Positions 45,858 through 53,909 of a stretch of 64,000 nt of DNA are shown here, piece after piece. The stretch lies in the NCBI GenBank assembly GCA_003210075.1, contig QCNR01000006.1:1-64000 (forward strand), given 5' to 3'. A program made the translations under genes and the position numbers. The DNA is from Pelagibacteraceae bacterium AG-426-G09 (GTDB lineage: Bacteria > Pseudomonadota > Alphaproteobacteria > Pelagibacterales > Pelagibacteraceae). Numbering within the stretch: the stretch's first letter is position 1; every line of letters begins with the position of its first letter. The notes under the pieces were generated by a model. The model was not told where the DNA came from, did no database searches, and saw nothing but the letters and a program-made list of their open reading frames with translations.

Positions 45858-46795
45858 TTCAAAGATTTTAGAAATTTTTCAAATACTTTTTCAGGAGTTA
45901 GCTTATTTAGATCAACAACTTGTATGGCTTTAAAATTATCTCTTTCTATACTTACTTTTAAGGCTGTAGTATGTGATCCAAATAAAGTTAAACCTTTTAC
46001 TCCTAAATGAGCTGCCATATGTGCTGGACCTGTGTCATTCGCAATAACATAAGAACTATCTCTAATTAATGTAGCAAGTTCAGAAATATTCAATGCCTTT
46101 TCATTATTTAATACAGTATCTGCGTCTATATCTTTTGTCATAGGTATTTCTAAAGGGCCAGGTGCTACTAAAATTTTATATTCATCATTAAATTTATTTT
46201 TTACCATCTCAATAAATTTATTATAGTGAGGCCATTTCTTAATTGTTAAATGTGGAGAGCAAAAAGGAAATAAAATAATATATTTTTTTAAATTATATTC
46301 TTTTTTAATTTTATCTATATTTGTACATGCCCAATTAAAATCTGGAAACATTGTTTTATTTGTTTTTACTCCTGAAACCTCCAATTGATGTTTAAACCTG
46401 TCAAGTACAGGATTTTTATCAAAATCTTTTTTTGACTTATTTTCAGGTAAAGTTGTATCAGAAGAAGACCAAATAGTATTGTTTGCATTTGGAAATAAAA
46501 TTCTTTTATAAAAATTTGTCCTAGATGAATTTTGTAAATCAAAAACCTTAACAAATTTATATTTTTTGATTACACGCATAAGAGTAAAAAGATAAATTAG
46601 ATTAAATCTAGACAGTCTTTTATCTAATATAACTGCCTTTAAATGTGGATTACTTTTAAATAATTCAAAATAAGGTTTGGTTGTTAATAGATATATATCA
46701 TGCTCTTTGTGAAACTCAGAAATATCTTGAATAGCACCGCTAGCTTGAGCTATATCTCCTAAAGAGCCATGTTTGATTATTAAAATATTAGACAT
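45854..46795 (-). CDS. Glycosyltransferase family 9 (heptosyltransferase-like)
   Basis: The 313-aa GT-B protein matches the heptosyltransferase family: ILIIKHGSLGDIAQASGAIQDI at residue 4, the YIILFPFCSPHLTIKKWPHYNKFIEMV donor-domain entry near residue 173 and the C-terminal YVIANDTGPAHMAAHLGVKGLTLFG near residue 255, where DTGPxH contacts the ADP-sugar. It should transfer a heptose or related sugar during lipopolysaccharide core assembly. It is divergent from the DUF6165 gene, which is often found near LPS genes. Waa number cannot be assigned. Confidence 0.88.
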   Translation of the reverse strand: MSNILIIKHGSLGDIAQASGAIQDISEFHKEHDIYLLTTKPYFELFKSNPHLKAVILDKRLSRFNLIYLFTLMRVIKKYKFVKVFDLQNSSRTNFYKRILFPNANNTIWSSSDTTLPENKSKKDFDKNPVLDRFKHQLEVSGVKTNKTMFPDFNWACTNIDKIKKEYNLKKYIILFPFCSPHLTIKKWPHYNKFIEMVKNKFNDEYKILVAPGPLEIPMTKDIDADTVLNNEKALNISELATLIRDSSYVIANDTGPAHMAAHLGVKGLTLFGSHTTALKVSIERDNFKAIQVVDLNKLTPEKVFEKFLKSLN

Positions 46796-46831
46796 ATTTT
46801 TAACAATTTAACATACTATACAATTATTTAT

Positions 46832-47221
46832 ATGAATAAAATTTTAGTAGAAGTATCAATCGGAGAACTTTTAGATAAGCTTTCAATATTAGAAATTAAA
46901 CAAGAAAAAATAAAAGACACTGACAAACTTGAATACATTAATGATGAGTATAGTGTTCTGAAAGAACAACTATCTAAAAATGTTAAATCAGACGAAAAAC
47001 TTAATAAATTGTTTAATTCTTTAAAAGAAATTAATTCAAAATTATGGATAATAGAAGATGATAAAAGAATGTGTGAGAAAAATTCTGATTTTGGAGAAAA
47101 ATTTATAAAACTTTCTAGAGATGTGCATTTTTTAAATGATGATAGAGCTAAGATAAAATTTCAAATAAACGAACATACTGGATCTAAAATTAAAGAAATA
47201 AAAGAATATACTAAATATTAA
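46832..47221 (+). CDS. DUF6165-like protein of unknown function
   Basis: The 129-aa soluble protein opens with VEVSIGELLDKLSILEIKQEKI and is mainly charged helices with probable coiled coils between residues 15 and 110, including LWIIEDDKRMCEKNSDFGEKFIKLSRDVHFLNDDRAKIKFQIN. It resembles DUF6165 proteins, usually encoded beside lipopolysaccharide glycosyltransferases. Its start is about 35 bases from the divergent GT9 gene, in keeping with that link. Function is unknown. Confidence 0.75.
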   Translation: MNKILVEVSIGELLDKLSILEIKQEKIKDTDKLEYINDEYSVLKEQLSKNVKSDEKLNKLFNSLKEINSKLWIIEDDKRMCEKNSDFGEKFIKLSRDVHFLNDDRAKIKFQINEHTGSKIKEIKEYTKY

Positions 47222-48003
47222 TTTAAACTCGGTATTACTTTTCTTAATTTAAAAGACAGACCCGGATCGATATCTGCATAAATTATTCCTATACCTTTTT
47301 TTTTAATTTTTAAAATTTTTCCATCTGGGGAAATTATTACACTATGACCAAAGGTTTCCCTTTTTTTTGTATTTTTACCAAATTGGTTGGGAGCAAAGAT
47401 ATAACAAAAATTTTCAATAGCTCTTGCTTTAAGTAAAGTTAACCAATGTTTTTGACCTGTTATTTTTGTAAATGCAGAAGGAACACTAATAAAATTCAAA
47501 TTTTTTTTTGACAAGCTTCTATAAATCTCTGGAAATCTTAAATCAAAACAAATTGTGAGGCCCAGTCTTCCCCAAGGAAGTTTTACTGACACAAGCCTTT
47601 TTCCTGGAATATATGTTTTGCTCTCTTTATGCCGTTCTTTATTTGGAAGTTTGACATCAAACATTTTGATTTTATCATAATAAGCAATAATTTTTCCCAT
47701 TGGGTTTATCATAATTGATCTATTTCTATATTTTTTTTTATCCTTAATTGGCAATGATCCAATTAAAATCCATTTTTTATTTTTCTTTGCAATTTCTTTT
47801 ACTTTTAAAAGTAAAGGGTCGCTTCCCATGTTAAAAGTATTTTTATACAATATTTTTTTATTACTTGTTATTAAAGATGTTGTTTCAGGTGTTATAATTA
47901 AATCAGCTTTATTTTTAATCGAAAGATTTATAAATTTTATTATTTGATTAAAATTTTTACTATAGTTTTCACCTGCTGAAGATTGAATGCAAGCAACTTT
48001 CAT
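47218..48003 (-). CDS. Carbon-nitrogen hydrolase (nitrilase superfamily, Nit type)
   Basis: The 261-aa enzyme has the full Glu-Lys-Cys triad: LIITPETTS near residue 39, the lysine in AYYDKIKMFDV near residue 110 and the nucleophile in LGLTICFDLRFPEIYRSL near residue 150. The FDLRFPE sequence suits the Nit/omega-amidase branch, which hydrolyses omega-amides or deaminated glutathione. It overlaps the last ABC permease gene by one base (TAATG), so it is expressed with an amino acid importer. Hydrolysis of an imported amide is an attractive inference. Confidence 0.85.
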   Translation of the reverse strand: MKVACIQSSAGENYSKNFNQIIKFINLSIKNKADLIITPETTSLITSNKKILYKNTFNMGSDPLLLKVKEIAKKNKKWILIGSLPIKDKKKYRNRSIMINPMGKIIAYYDKIKMFDVKLPNKERHKESKTYIPGKRLVSVKLPWGRLGLTICFDLRFPEIYRSLSKKNLNFISVPSAFTKITGQKHWLTLLKARAIENFCYIFAPNQFGKNTKKRETFGHSVIISPDGKILKIKKKGIGIIYADIDPGLSFKLRKVIPSLN

Positions 48004-48674
48004 TAATAATTATACTTTCTTTCAAGAAACTTAATAAAATTATGTATTAAAAATGTCATAAATAAATAAATACTTCCGGCAACTATGAATACCTCTATTG
48101 GTTTAAAAGTTGTTGAAATTATATACTTTGCGACACCCGTCAAATCCATTAGTGTGACTGTACTTGCTAGTGAAGTTCCTTTTAACATCAAAATAATTTC
48201 ATTACCATACGCAGGAAGAGATTGCCTAATAGCAATTGGTATTTGTATTTTATAAAAAATAATTTTGCTTGATATACCTAGACTTTTCCCAGCTTCAATG
48301 TATCCTTTTTTAATTGTTTCGAATGCTGATCTTAGTATTTCTGATGTGTACGCTCCTGTATTAAGAGCAAAAGCAATTATTGCACACCAATAAGGTTCTT
48401 TTAATATTATCCATAAAAAACTTTCTCTAATGAATTCTATTTGCCCAAAACCAAAGTAAATTATAAAAATTTGGACTAGCAAAGGTGTTCCTCTAAATAA
48501 ATAAGAGTAACCATATGCAAATTTATTTAATATAAGATTTGTACTCATTCTCATTACTGCAAAAAGTAAACCTATAAATAATCCAAAGAATAATGATAAA
48601 GATAATAATTTTAGTGTTACTACAGTCGCGTTTAGTAACTTAGGAAAACTATTAATCATCAATTCTAAATCCAT
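48003..48674 (-). CDS. Polar amino acid ABC transporter permease (HisM/OccM type)
   Basis: The 223-aa inner-membrane permease has five hydrophobic segments and the family traits YLFRGTPLLVQIFIIYFG near residue 59 and the EAA loop YIEAGKSLGISSKIIFYKIQIPIAIRQSLPAYGNE near residue 125, which docks with the ATPase subunit. It overlaps the second permease gene by one base upstream and the hydrolase gene by one base downstream. With HisQ-like and binding-protein partners it should import a basic or polar amino acid or opine. Confidence 0.92.
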   Translation of the reverse strand: MDLELMINSFPKLLNATVVTLKLLSLSLFFGLFIGLLFAVMRMSTNLILNKFAYGYSYLFRGTPLLVQIFIIYFGFGQIEFIRESFLWIILKEPYWCAIIAFALNTGAYTSEILRSAFETIKKGYIEAGKSLGISSKIIFYKIQIPIAIRQSLPAYGNEIILMLKGTSLASTVTLMDLTGVAKYIISTTFKPIEVFIVAGSIYLFMTFLIHNFIKFLERKYNY

Positions 48675-49366
48675 TAAAAGCCCCTACTATATTTAATTTC
48701 TAATCTGTTTATTAATTTCATACTAAGGAAAGTAAGTAACAAGTACAAAACAGCTGCAAAAGAATAAAAAAATAATGGATCTCTGGTTGATCCAGCTGCA
48801 ATATAAGATTGTCGCATAATTTCAACTAATCCGGTTACAGAAATTAGTGAAGTATCTTTTAATGTAATTTGCCATACATTGCTTAAATTTGGTATTGCTA
48901 ATCTTAACATTTGAGGCAGAATAATTTTATAAAATTGTATATGTTTTTTTATGCCTAAAACTTTAGATGCTTCAAACTGTCCTTTATCTATAGACTGAAT
49001 TGCACCTCTAAAAACCTCAGTTGAATAGGCACCTGAAATAATTCCAATTGCAAAAGATCCAGTAATAAATGCATTGATTTCTATATACTCGTAATAACCA
49101 AACATAGAAGCAACAAACATAATTGCACCACTTCCCCCAAAAAAAAATAAATAAATAACTAAAAGCTCGGGCACCCCTCTAATAACTGTAGTATAAAAAT
49201 TTCCAATTACGTTTAATGATTTATATTTAGATAATTTTAAAGGTGTGAAGATTAGAGCAAATAAAAAACCTATTAACATTGCTGTTATCGAAACAGCTAT
49301 AGTCATCAGGGTAGCATAAAATAACTCATCTCCCCAACCAGTTTTTCCAAATGCTAGAAGTTCCAT
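48674..49366 (-). CDS. Polar amino acid ABC transporter permease (HisQ/OccQ type)
   Basis: The 230-aa permease has TVIRGVPELLVIYLFFFGG near residue 62 and the EAA loop QFEASKVLGIKKHIQFYKIILPQMLRLAIPNLSNVWQ near residue 133. It is the first permease after the binding-protein gene. Its start codon is six bases from a strong 25-base hairpin, and no ribosome site is free of that structure, so its translation is probably weaker than that of the binding protein. The LPQMLRLAIPNLSNVW segment is the usual one for HisQ-like subunits. Confidence 0.92.
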   Translation of the reverse strand: MELLAFGKTGWGDELFYATLMTIAVSITAMLIGFLFALIFTPLKLSKYKSLNVIGNFYTTVIRGVPELLVIYLFFFGGSGAIMFVASMFGYYEYIEINAFITGSFAIGIISGAYSTEVFRGAIQSIDKGQFEASKVLGIKKHIQFYKIILPQMLRLAIPNLSNVWQITLKDTSLISVTGLVEIMRQSYIAAGSTRDPLFFYSFAAVLYLLLTFLSMKLINRLEIKYSRGF

Positions 49367-49372
49367 AAAGAC

Positions 49373-49397
49373 TGGCGACTATACAATATAGTCGCCA
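49373..49397 (-). repeat. Perfect 11-bp hairpin between binding-protein and permease genes
   Basis: On the minus strand TGGCGACTATA-TTG-TATAGTCGCCA forms an 11-pair perfect stem with a three-base loop, the strongest inverted repeat I found in this window. It sits between the binding-protein stop and the permease start, without a clear T-run after it. The likely roles are protection of the binding-protein mRNA from 3' decay and partial termination or translational damping of the permeases. Confidence 0.75.
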
Positions 49398-49410
49398 AAT
49401 CTAAAATATA

Positions 49411-50262
49411 TTACATAGAAGCATCAAAACCGAACCACTTAGTAGCGATTCTGCTTATGTCTCCATTTTTTCTTGCTTTGTTAATAGCCATATTGAAATC
49501 TTTTAAAAGTTGGGCATCTCTCTCGCCAATTGCACCACTTCCACCTTTTCTAATTCCAACACCTACTCCATTTCCAAAAGCTCCACCTGAAAATGTTGGT
49601 CCAACTAATACTACAGGTTTACCGGATTTTTCTGCGTAATCTGTAAATGCAACTGCCGCAGCTAATGCAACGTCACATCTTCCAGCAGCTAAATCTAAGT
49701 TTACTTCATCCTGAGTTTTGTAAGTTCTTACATTTACACTTCCTACATCACCAGAGTCTAAAAAGTTTTGGTGAATAGTAGCTGTTTGAACACAAACGGT
49801 TTTACCAGCCAATGCACCTTCAATAGTTTTAAGTGCTTTTTTTACAGCGCCTCCACCTATTGATAAGTTTATTCCCGAGGGTGTATCCATGCCTTCAAGG
49901 TCTGATCCCTTCATGACAGCTAGCTGAGCAACTTCATCTGCATAACCTTGTGAAAAATTAATTGTTTTTAATCTTTCATCTGTAATTGACATCCCTGCCA
50001 TGATCGCATCAAATTTTCTCATAAGCAAAGCTGGTATCATACCATCCCAATCTTGCTCAACGATCTCACATTGTTTTCCGATGTATCTGCAAAGTGTCCA
50101 GGCTAGTTCAACCTCAAACCCTATTAACTTTCCAGAAGCATCTTTAGAATTCCATGGAGGATAAGCACCTTCAGTTCCAATTTTTATTGTATCAGAGTAT
50201 ACGTTTGTCATGATAAATAAAGAAGCTAGAACCGATATTATAGTTTTTTTGAATATATTCAT
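49411..50262 (-). CDS. Periplasmic amino acid-binding protein of ABC importer
   Basis: The 283-aa protein begins with a signal peptide (MNIFKKTIISVLASLFIMTNVYS) followed by the family-3 solute-binding domain: IKIGTEGAYPPWNSKDASGKLIGFEVELAWTLCRYIG near residue 26, MIPALLMRKFDAIMAGMSITDER near residue 80 and a hinge at VCVQTATIHQNFL. The GAYPPWNSKD motif fits HisJ/ArgT/OccT-like proteins binding basic amino acids or opines. An AAAGGAG ribosome site sits seven bases before the ATG, consistent with high expression. Confidence 0.93.
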   Translation of the reverse strand: MNIFKKTIISVLASLFIMTNVYSDTIKIGTEGAYPPWNSKDASGKLIGFEVELAWTLCRYIGKQCEIVEQDWDGMIPALLMRKFDAIMAGMSITDERLKTINFSQGYADEVAQLAVMKGSDLEGMDTPSGINLSIGGGAVKKALKTIEGALAGKTVCVQTATIHQNFLDSGDVGSVNVRTYKTQDEVNLDLAAGRCDVALAAAVAFTDYAEKSGKPVVLVGPTFSGGAFGNGVGVGIRKGGSGAIGERDAQLLKDFNMAINKARKNGDISRIATKWFGFDASM

Positions 50263-50323
50263 TATTTTCTCCTTTAATAAAAAAATTAGTATTTCATAAA
50301 ATTAAGAAATTAAAAAGAATAAA

Positions 50324-51364
50324 TTAGTGATTTACAGATGTGTAAAAATTCCAAGAACTATCGAAACTTGGAATATAAACTCTATCTAGGGTAGCATTTC
50401 CAAAGTTTTTATTGAATACATCTTTCCAGTTTTCGACCTGTTTTGGTCTTTTGTCTTGACTGCCAACTTGTGCAGTAACTACCCCATTTGGCTTTAAAAC
50501 TCTAATAATTTGATCCATATTTTTGGCTGCAAGATCTATGCAGAATTGATCATCATTAAGATCAATATATATTTTATCATATGTGTCGGTTTCAACTTTC
50601 TTAATACTTTCAAAGGCATCACCCCAAACACATTTAACTGAATTTTTTTCGGTTGCCTTTTGACCAATTGTTCCAAGATGTTTGTCACATACTTCAACAA
50701 CCTCTGGATCTAATTCATACCAATCTATGAAACCAAAATTTTTAGATATACATTCCCTTGCGACTCCTCCGTCTCCTCCACCAATTATTGCAGCTCTATC
50801 TTTTGAAGAATTCAGTTTTAATCCTGAATTTACAAATGTTGAACTATACAAATGTTCATCGCATGAAGCTACTTGCAAATCTTTATCTATAAATAAAGAT
50901 TTACCAAATTCTTCTAGATCTAAAATTTGAACATGCTGACCAACTTTTGATACAAAATCTTCGAGAACATCTTTTACAACATATGATTTCTGCATTCCTG
51001 GTGTGCTGGAGGTATCAAAGTAATTTTCAACTGTATGTCGGTCAAAAGATTTTTTAACAATTCTTTTACATTTAATTTCACTTTTAATTACATCTAAAGC
51101 TACGTTTGGAGAAACTTTTCCACATGTAAAAAAATCAAAACTTATAATTCCATGTTCTGGAAATGTATGAAAACTAATATGACTTTCTGCAAGTAGTGCA
51201 ACTAATGTAAAGCCTTGTGGTTCAAATTTATATTTTGATATATTTAGAACAGTCACCTTGGCTTTATCTGCTATTTTATGAACTAAACCCTCAAAAAATG
51301 AAGGCTCATATTCGCCAGTTGTACCGATAATATCGAGAGTGATGTGCTCTCCTACTTTAATCAT
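50324..51364 (-). CDS. Fused S-adenosylmethionine decarboxylase-aminopropyltransferase
   Basis: A two-domain protein of 346 aa. Residues 1-115 are a bacterial SpeD/SpeH-type AdoMet decarboxylase: LLAESHISFHTFPEHG holds the Glu60-Ser61 self-cleavage site that yields the pyruvoyl cofactor, and FFTCG (Cys81) the catalytic Cys. Residues 140-346 are a spermidine synthase-type aminopropyltransferase: AIIGGGDGGVARE (193-204), YELDPEVVEV (216-225), WGDAFE and IYIDLND with the catalytic Asp. The usual YHE after DE is YSS here and DxxDP is DLNDD, so the amine substrate may differ. It would make decarboxylated AdoMet and use it in one chain, releasing methylthioadenosine. It is last in an operon with MTA-salvage genes. 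Confidence 0.88.
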   Translation of the reverse strand: MIKVGEHITLDIIGTTGEYEPSFFEGLVHKIADKAKVTVLNISKYKFEPQGFTLVALLAESHISFHTFPEHGIISFDFFTCGKVSPNVALDVIKSEIKCKRIVKKSFDRHTVENYFDTSSTPGMQKSYVVKDVLEDFVSKVGQHVQILDLEEFGKSLFIDKDLQVASCDEHLYSSTFVNSGLKLNSSKDRAAIIGGGDGGVARECISKNFGFIDWYELDPEVVEVCDKHLGTIGQKATEKNSVKCVWGDAFESIKKVETDTYDKIYIDLNDDQFCIDLAAKNMDQIIRVLKPNGVVTAQVGSQDKRPKQVENWKDVFNKNFGNATLDRVYIPSFDSSWNFYTSVNH

Positions 51365-51370
51365 AAAAAA

Positions 51371-52033
51371 TTATCCCCTCTTATAACCTTTTACTTTTTC
51401 TAAAATCTTTTGCATTTCTGCAAAAGTCAGATTCTTTGGCTCTCCTAGCTTTATCGCAAGAAAGTATTGGTGGCAAATGTTTTCTACTTCTTGTGCAAGT
51501 TCAAATGCCTTGCTTAAACTTTCTGCAAATGCAATCTGTCCGTGATTTGCCATTAAGCATGCCTTTCTTTTTTCTAAAGCTTTTAAAATATTTTGAGATA
51601 ATTCCTTAGTTCCAAAAGTAGCATAGTCTGCACATTTAATATCGTCTCCACCCATAAGTGCAATCATATAGTGAAATGGTGGAATAGATTTACGATGAGT
51701 AGATATCGCTGTGGCATGTGCGGAATGAGTATGAACTATTGCTTTTGCTTCAGGTTTTTTTCTATAAATATCTTGATGAAAGCGCCATTCTGATGAAGGA
51801 TTTAAACCTGAATTTGCAATTTTTAAATAATCATATTCAGTTTTTAAAGACATAAAAACAATATCTGTCAATTTGAGTTTTTCATATTTAATACCTGAAG
51901 GTGTTATGTAAAATCCCTCATCATTATCTATTTTAGCTCTAACAGATAAATTTCCTGATCTTAGGGGAGATAAATTAGTCGAATTAAGTTTTAAAGAATA
52001 ATCTATTACCTGTTGTTTTAAATCCTCGTTCAT
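51371..52033 (-). CDS. Class II aldolase, FucA-like (probable 5-methylthioribulose-1-phosphate aldolase)
   Basis: The 220-aa protein is close to L-fuculose-phosphate aldolase: SGNLSVR near residue 30, PSSEWRFHQDIY with the catalytic Glu near residue 80, the zinc-binding HTHSAHATAIS near residue 100, HYMIALMGGDDIKCADYATFGTKELS and ANHGQ with a further zinc His. ATG 52033 is preferred to the TTG at 52045; it lies one base after the mtnA stop. Downstream of MtnA, a FucA-like aldolase would split methylthioribulose 1-phosphate into DHAP and 2-(methylthio)acetaldehyde (DHAP shunt). MtnB dehydratase is the alternative, but the FucA resemblance argues against it. Confidence 0.82.
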   Translation of the reverse strand: MNEDLKQQVIDYSLKLNSTNLSPLRSGNLSVRAKIDNDEGFYITPSGIKYEKLKLTDIVFMSLKTEYDYLKIANSGLNPSSEWRFHQDIYRKKPEAKAIVHTHSAHATAISTHRKSIPPFHYMIALMGGDDIKCADYATFGTKELSQNILKALEKRKACLMANHGQIAFAESLSKAFELAQEVENICHQYFLAIKLGEPKNLTFAEMQKILEKVKGYKRG

Positions 52034-52034
52034 C

Positions 52035-53108
52035 TTATTTATCAAATAATTTCTTAAGTCCTGAGGAAGATGCTTCGCATACTCCTTTCTCGGTTATTAA
52101 CGCTGTAACATATTTTGCAGGTGTTACATCAAAAGCAAGATTCATTGCCTTACTTTTTTTTGGATAAACTTGAATTTTTTTTAAGTTACCATTCTCATCC
52201 AAACCTTCGATGTGTGATAATTCTTCAGAATTTCTCTCTTCAATTGGAATTTCTTTATAATTTTTTATATTCCAGTCAATTGTCGAGCTTGGTAGAGCAA
52301 CATAAAAAGGAACTCTGTTATCATGAGCTGCTAATGCTTTTAGATAAGTTCCAATCTTATTACAAACGTCTCCATTAGACAAAGTTCTGTCTGTTCCAAC
52401 AATACACATATCCACCTCTCCTCTTTGCATTAAAATCCCCCCTGTATTATCTGCAATAATAGTATTTTCAATTCCTTCCTCATTTAATTCATAAGAAGTT
52501 AAATTAGCACCCTGATTTCTGGGTCTTGTTTCATCAGCCCAAATATGAACTGGAATTCCTTTTTTATGAGCATGGTAAATTGGCGATGTTGCTGTTCCCC
52601 AATTTATAGTTGCAAGCCAACCTGCGTTACAATGAGTTAAAATGTTAACTGTATCTTTCTTTTTATTATAAATTTCTTCGATTATCTTTAATCCGTTCAA
52701 ACCTATTTTTTCACAAAAAACAATATCTTCTTCACATATTTCATTGGCTTCATTAATTGCGAATTCTAAAATTTTATCACTATTTACACCAGATAATCTT
52801 TTCAACATTCTATCTACAGCCCATTTAAGATTAATTGCTGTAGGTCTTGAATTAATCAAATCATTTACAGATTGTTTTAAAAATGATTGATCATTGTTTT
52901 CAATTATTGCCAAAACTATTCCATAAGCAGCTGTAGCTCCTATTAATGGTGCACCCCTAACTTCCATATTTTTAATTGCATTAATTGCATCTTTAATACT
53001 TTTAAGATTTTTAATTATAAATTGATGAGGTAGCTTTGTCTGGTCTATTATTTTTACTACATTGTTTTCAAACCAAATGGTACGGTATTCTTTCCCTTCT
53101 ATTCTCAT
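52035..53108 (-). CDS. mtnA: S-methyl-5-thioribose-1-phosphate isomerase
   Basis: The 357-aa eIF2B-like isomerase converts methylthioribose 1-phosphate to the ribulose form. RGAPLIGATAAYG lies at residue 51, LTHCNAGWLATINWGTA places the catalytic Cys at residue 160, and VDMCIVGTDRTLSNGDVCNKIGTY the catalytic Asp at residue 240, the same numbering as the Bacillus enzyme. It follows the dioxygenase gene by nine bases and precedes the aldolase gene by one. The full set of active-site residues makes this assignment strong. Confidence 0.96.
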   Translation of the reverse strand: MRIEGKEYRTIWFENNVVKIIDQTKLPHQFIIKNLKSIKDAINAIKNMEVRGAPLIGATAAYGIVLAIIENNDQSFLKQSVNDLINSRPTAINLKWAVDRMLKRLSGVNSDKILEFAINEANEICEEDIVFCEKIGLNGLKIIEEIYNKKKDTVNILTHCNAGWLATINWGTATSPIYHAHKKGIPVHIWADETRPRNQGANLTSYELNEEGIENTIIADNTGGILMQRGEVDMCIVGTDRTLSNGDVCNKIGTYLKALAAHDNRVPFYVALPSSTIDWNIKNYKEIPIEERNSEELSHIEGLDENGNLKKIQVYPKKSKAMNLAFDVTPAKYVTALITEKGVCEASSSGLKKLFDK

Positions 53109-53117
53109 TTTTTAATT

Positions 53118-53909
53118 TTAATTACTCCAAACAATAGGAAACCAATCATTTCTCATTTTATCCCCATTTTTTAAATTTATATTTTTGAAAGGTGGTGATG
53201 TTTCGCCTTCTCTATCAATAAATCTTACATCATCGCCTATAAATCTTGCAGAGAAAGCTTTACGTATTTTCTTATCATTATTTCCTGTAGTTGAATGTAA
53301 GACTTTAAAATTAAATAAAATAGCATCTCCTAAGTTCAAATCAGTATTAAAAATATTATTTTCATCAATAATTGGCATATCTATAAATTTTTCATTATTT
53401 TCATACCATGATTTATCATTAGACCATTTTGTTGGCCTTACCAGCTTTGGTAAATTATGAGATCCTTTCAAAACTTTTAAAGAATTTTCTTTTGAAACAT
53501 TATCTAATGGTATCCAAAAACTACCTGTGTCATTTCCCTCTATACAATAATAAGGAAGATCTTGATGCCATGGAGTTTCCTTTTTTGTGCCAGGATCTTT
53601 TAAAAATATATGCTCATGGAAAACTTGAATACTATTTGAACCAGTTGCCTGTGCTACAATTTGTGCTGCAGGAGAATTTAAAATAAAATCTTTAAATTCT
53701 TCTATTCTTTCCCAATTGCAATAATCCTCAAAAAATCTTCCATCATTTTTATTTAAAACGTTCTCTCTTGCATGCGGGCCTGGATTTTTTATTACTTTTT
53801 CAAATCCATTTGTTAGTTTTTCTATCCAGGGCAAAAAAATTCCTTTGATTAAAATAACTCCATCTCTTTTATAATCAGAAATTAGTTGATTAGATATTTT
53901 TATTGTCAC
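53118..53909 (-). CDS. PhyH-type Fe(II)/2-oxoglutarate dioxygenase
   Basis: The 263-aa protein has the phytanoyl-CoA dioxygenase fold: the iron-binding HQDLPYYCIEG (His-x-Asp, about residue 119), the second His in LFNFKVLHSTTGNN near residue 206, and an Arg in RKAFSARFIGDD near residue 217 that would hold 2-oxoglutarate. It starts at GTG overlapping the mtnP stop by four bases and lies nine bases before mtnA, so it is embedded in the MTA-salvage operon. No standard step of that pathway needs such an enzyme. Oxidation of a methylthio compound or polyamine-derived substrate is possible but unproven. Confidence 0.85.
   Translation of the reverse strand: MTIKISNQLISDYKRDGVILIKGIFLPWIEKLTNGFEKVIKNPGPHARENVLNKNDGRFFEDYCNWERIEEFKDFILNSPAAQIVAQATGSNSIQVFHEHIFLKDPGTKKETPWHQDLPYYCIEGNDTGSFWIPLDNVSKENSLKVLKGSHNLPKLVRPTKWSNDKSWYENNEKFIDMPIIDENNIFNTDLNLGDAILFNFKVLHSTTGNNDKKIRKAFSARFIGDDVRFIDREGETSPPFKNINLKNGDKMRNDWFPIVWSN

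Noticed and set aside
51371-52033. Aldolase as MtnB dehydratase
   Set aside because: The PSSEWRFH, HYMIA and CADYATFGTKELS blocks match fuculose-phosphate aldolase more closely, and no other genes of the full methionine salvage branch are present.
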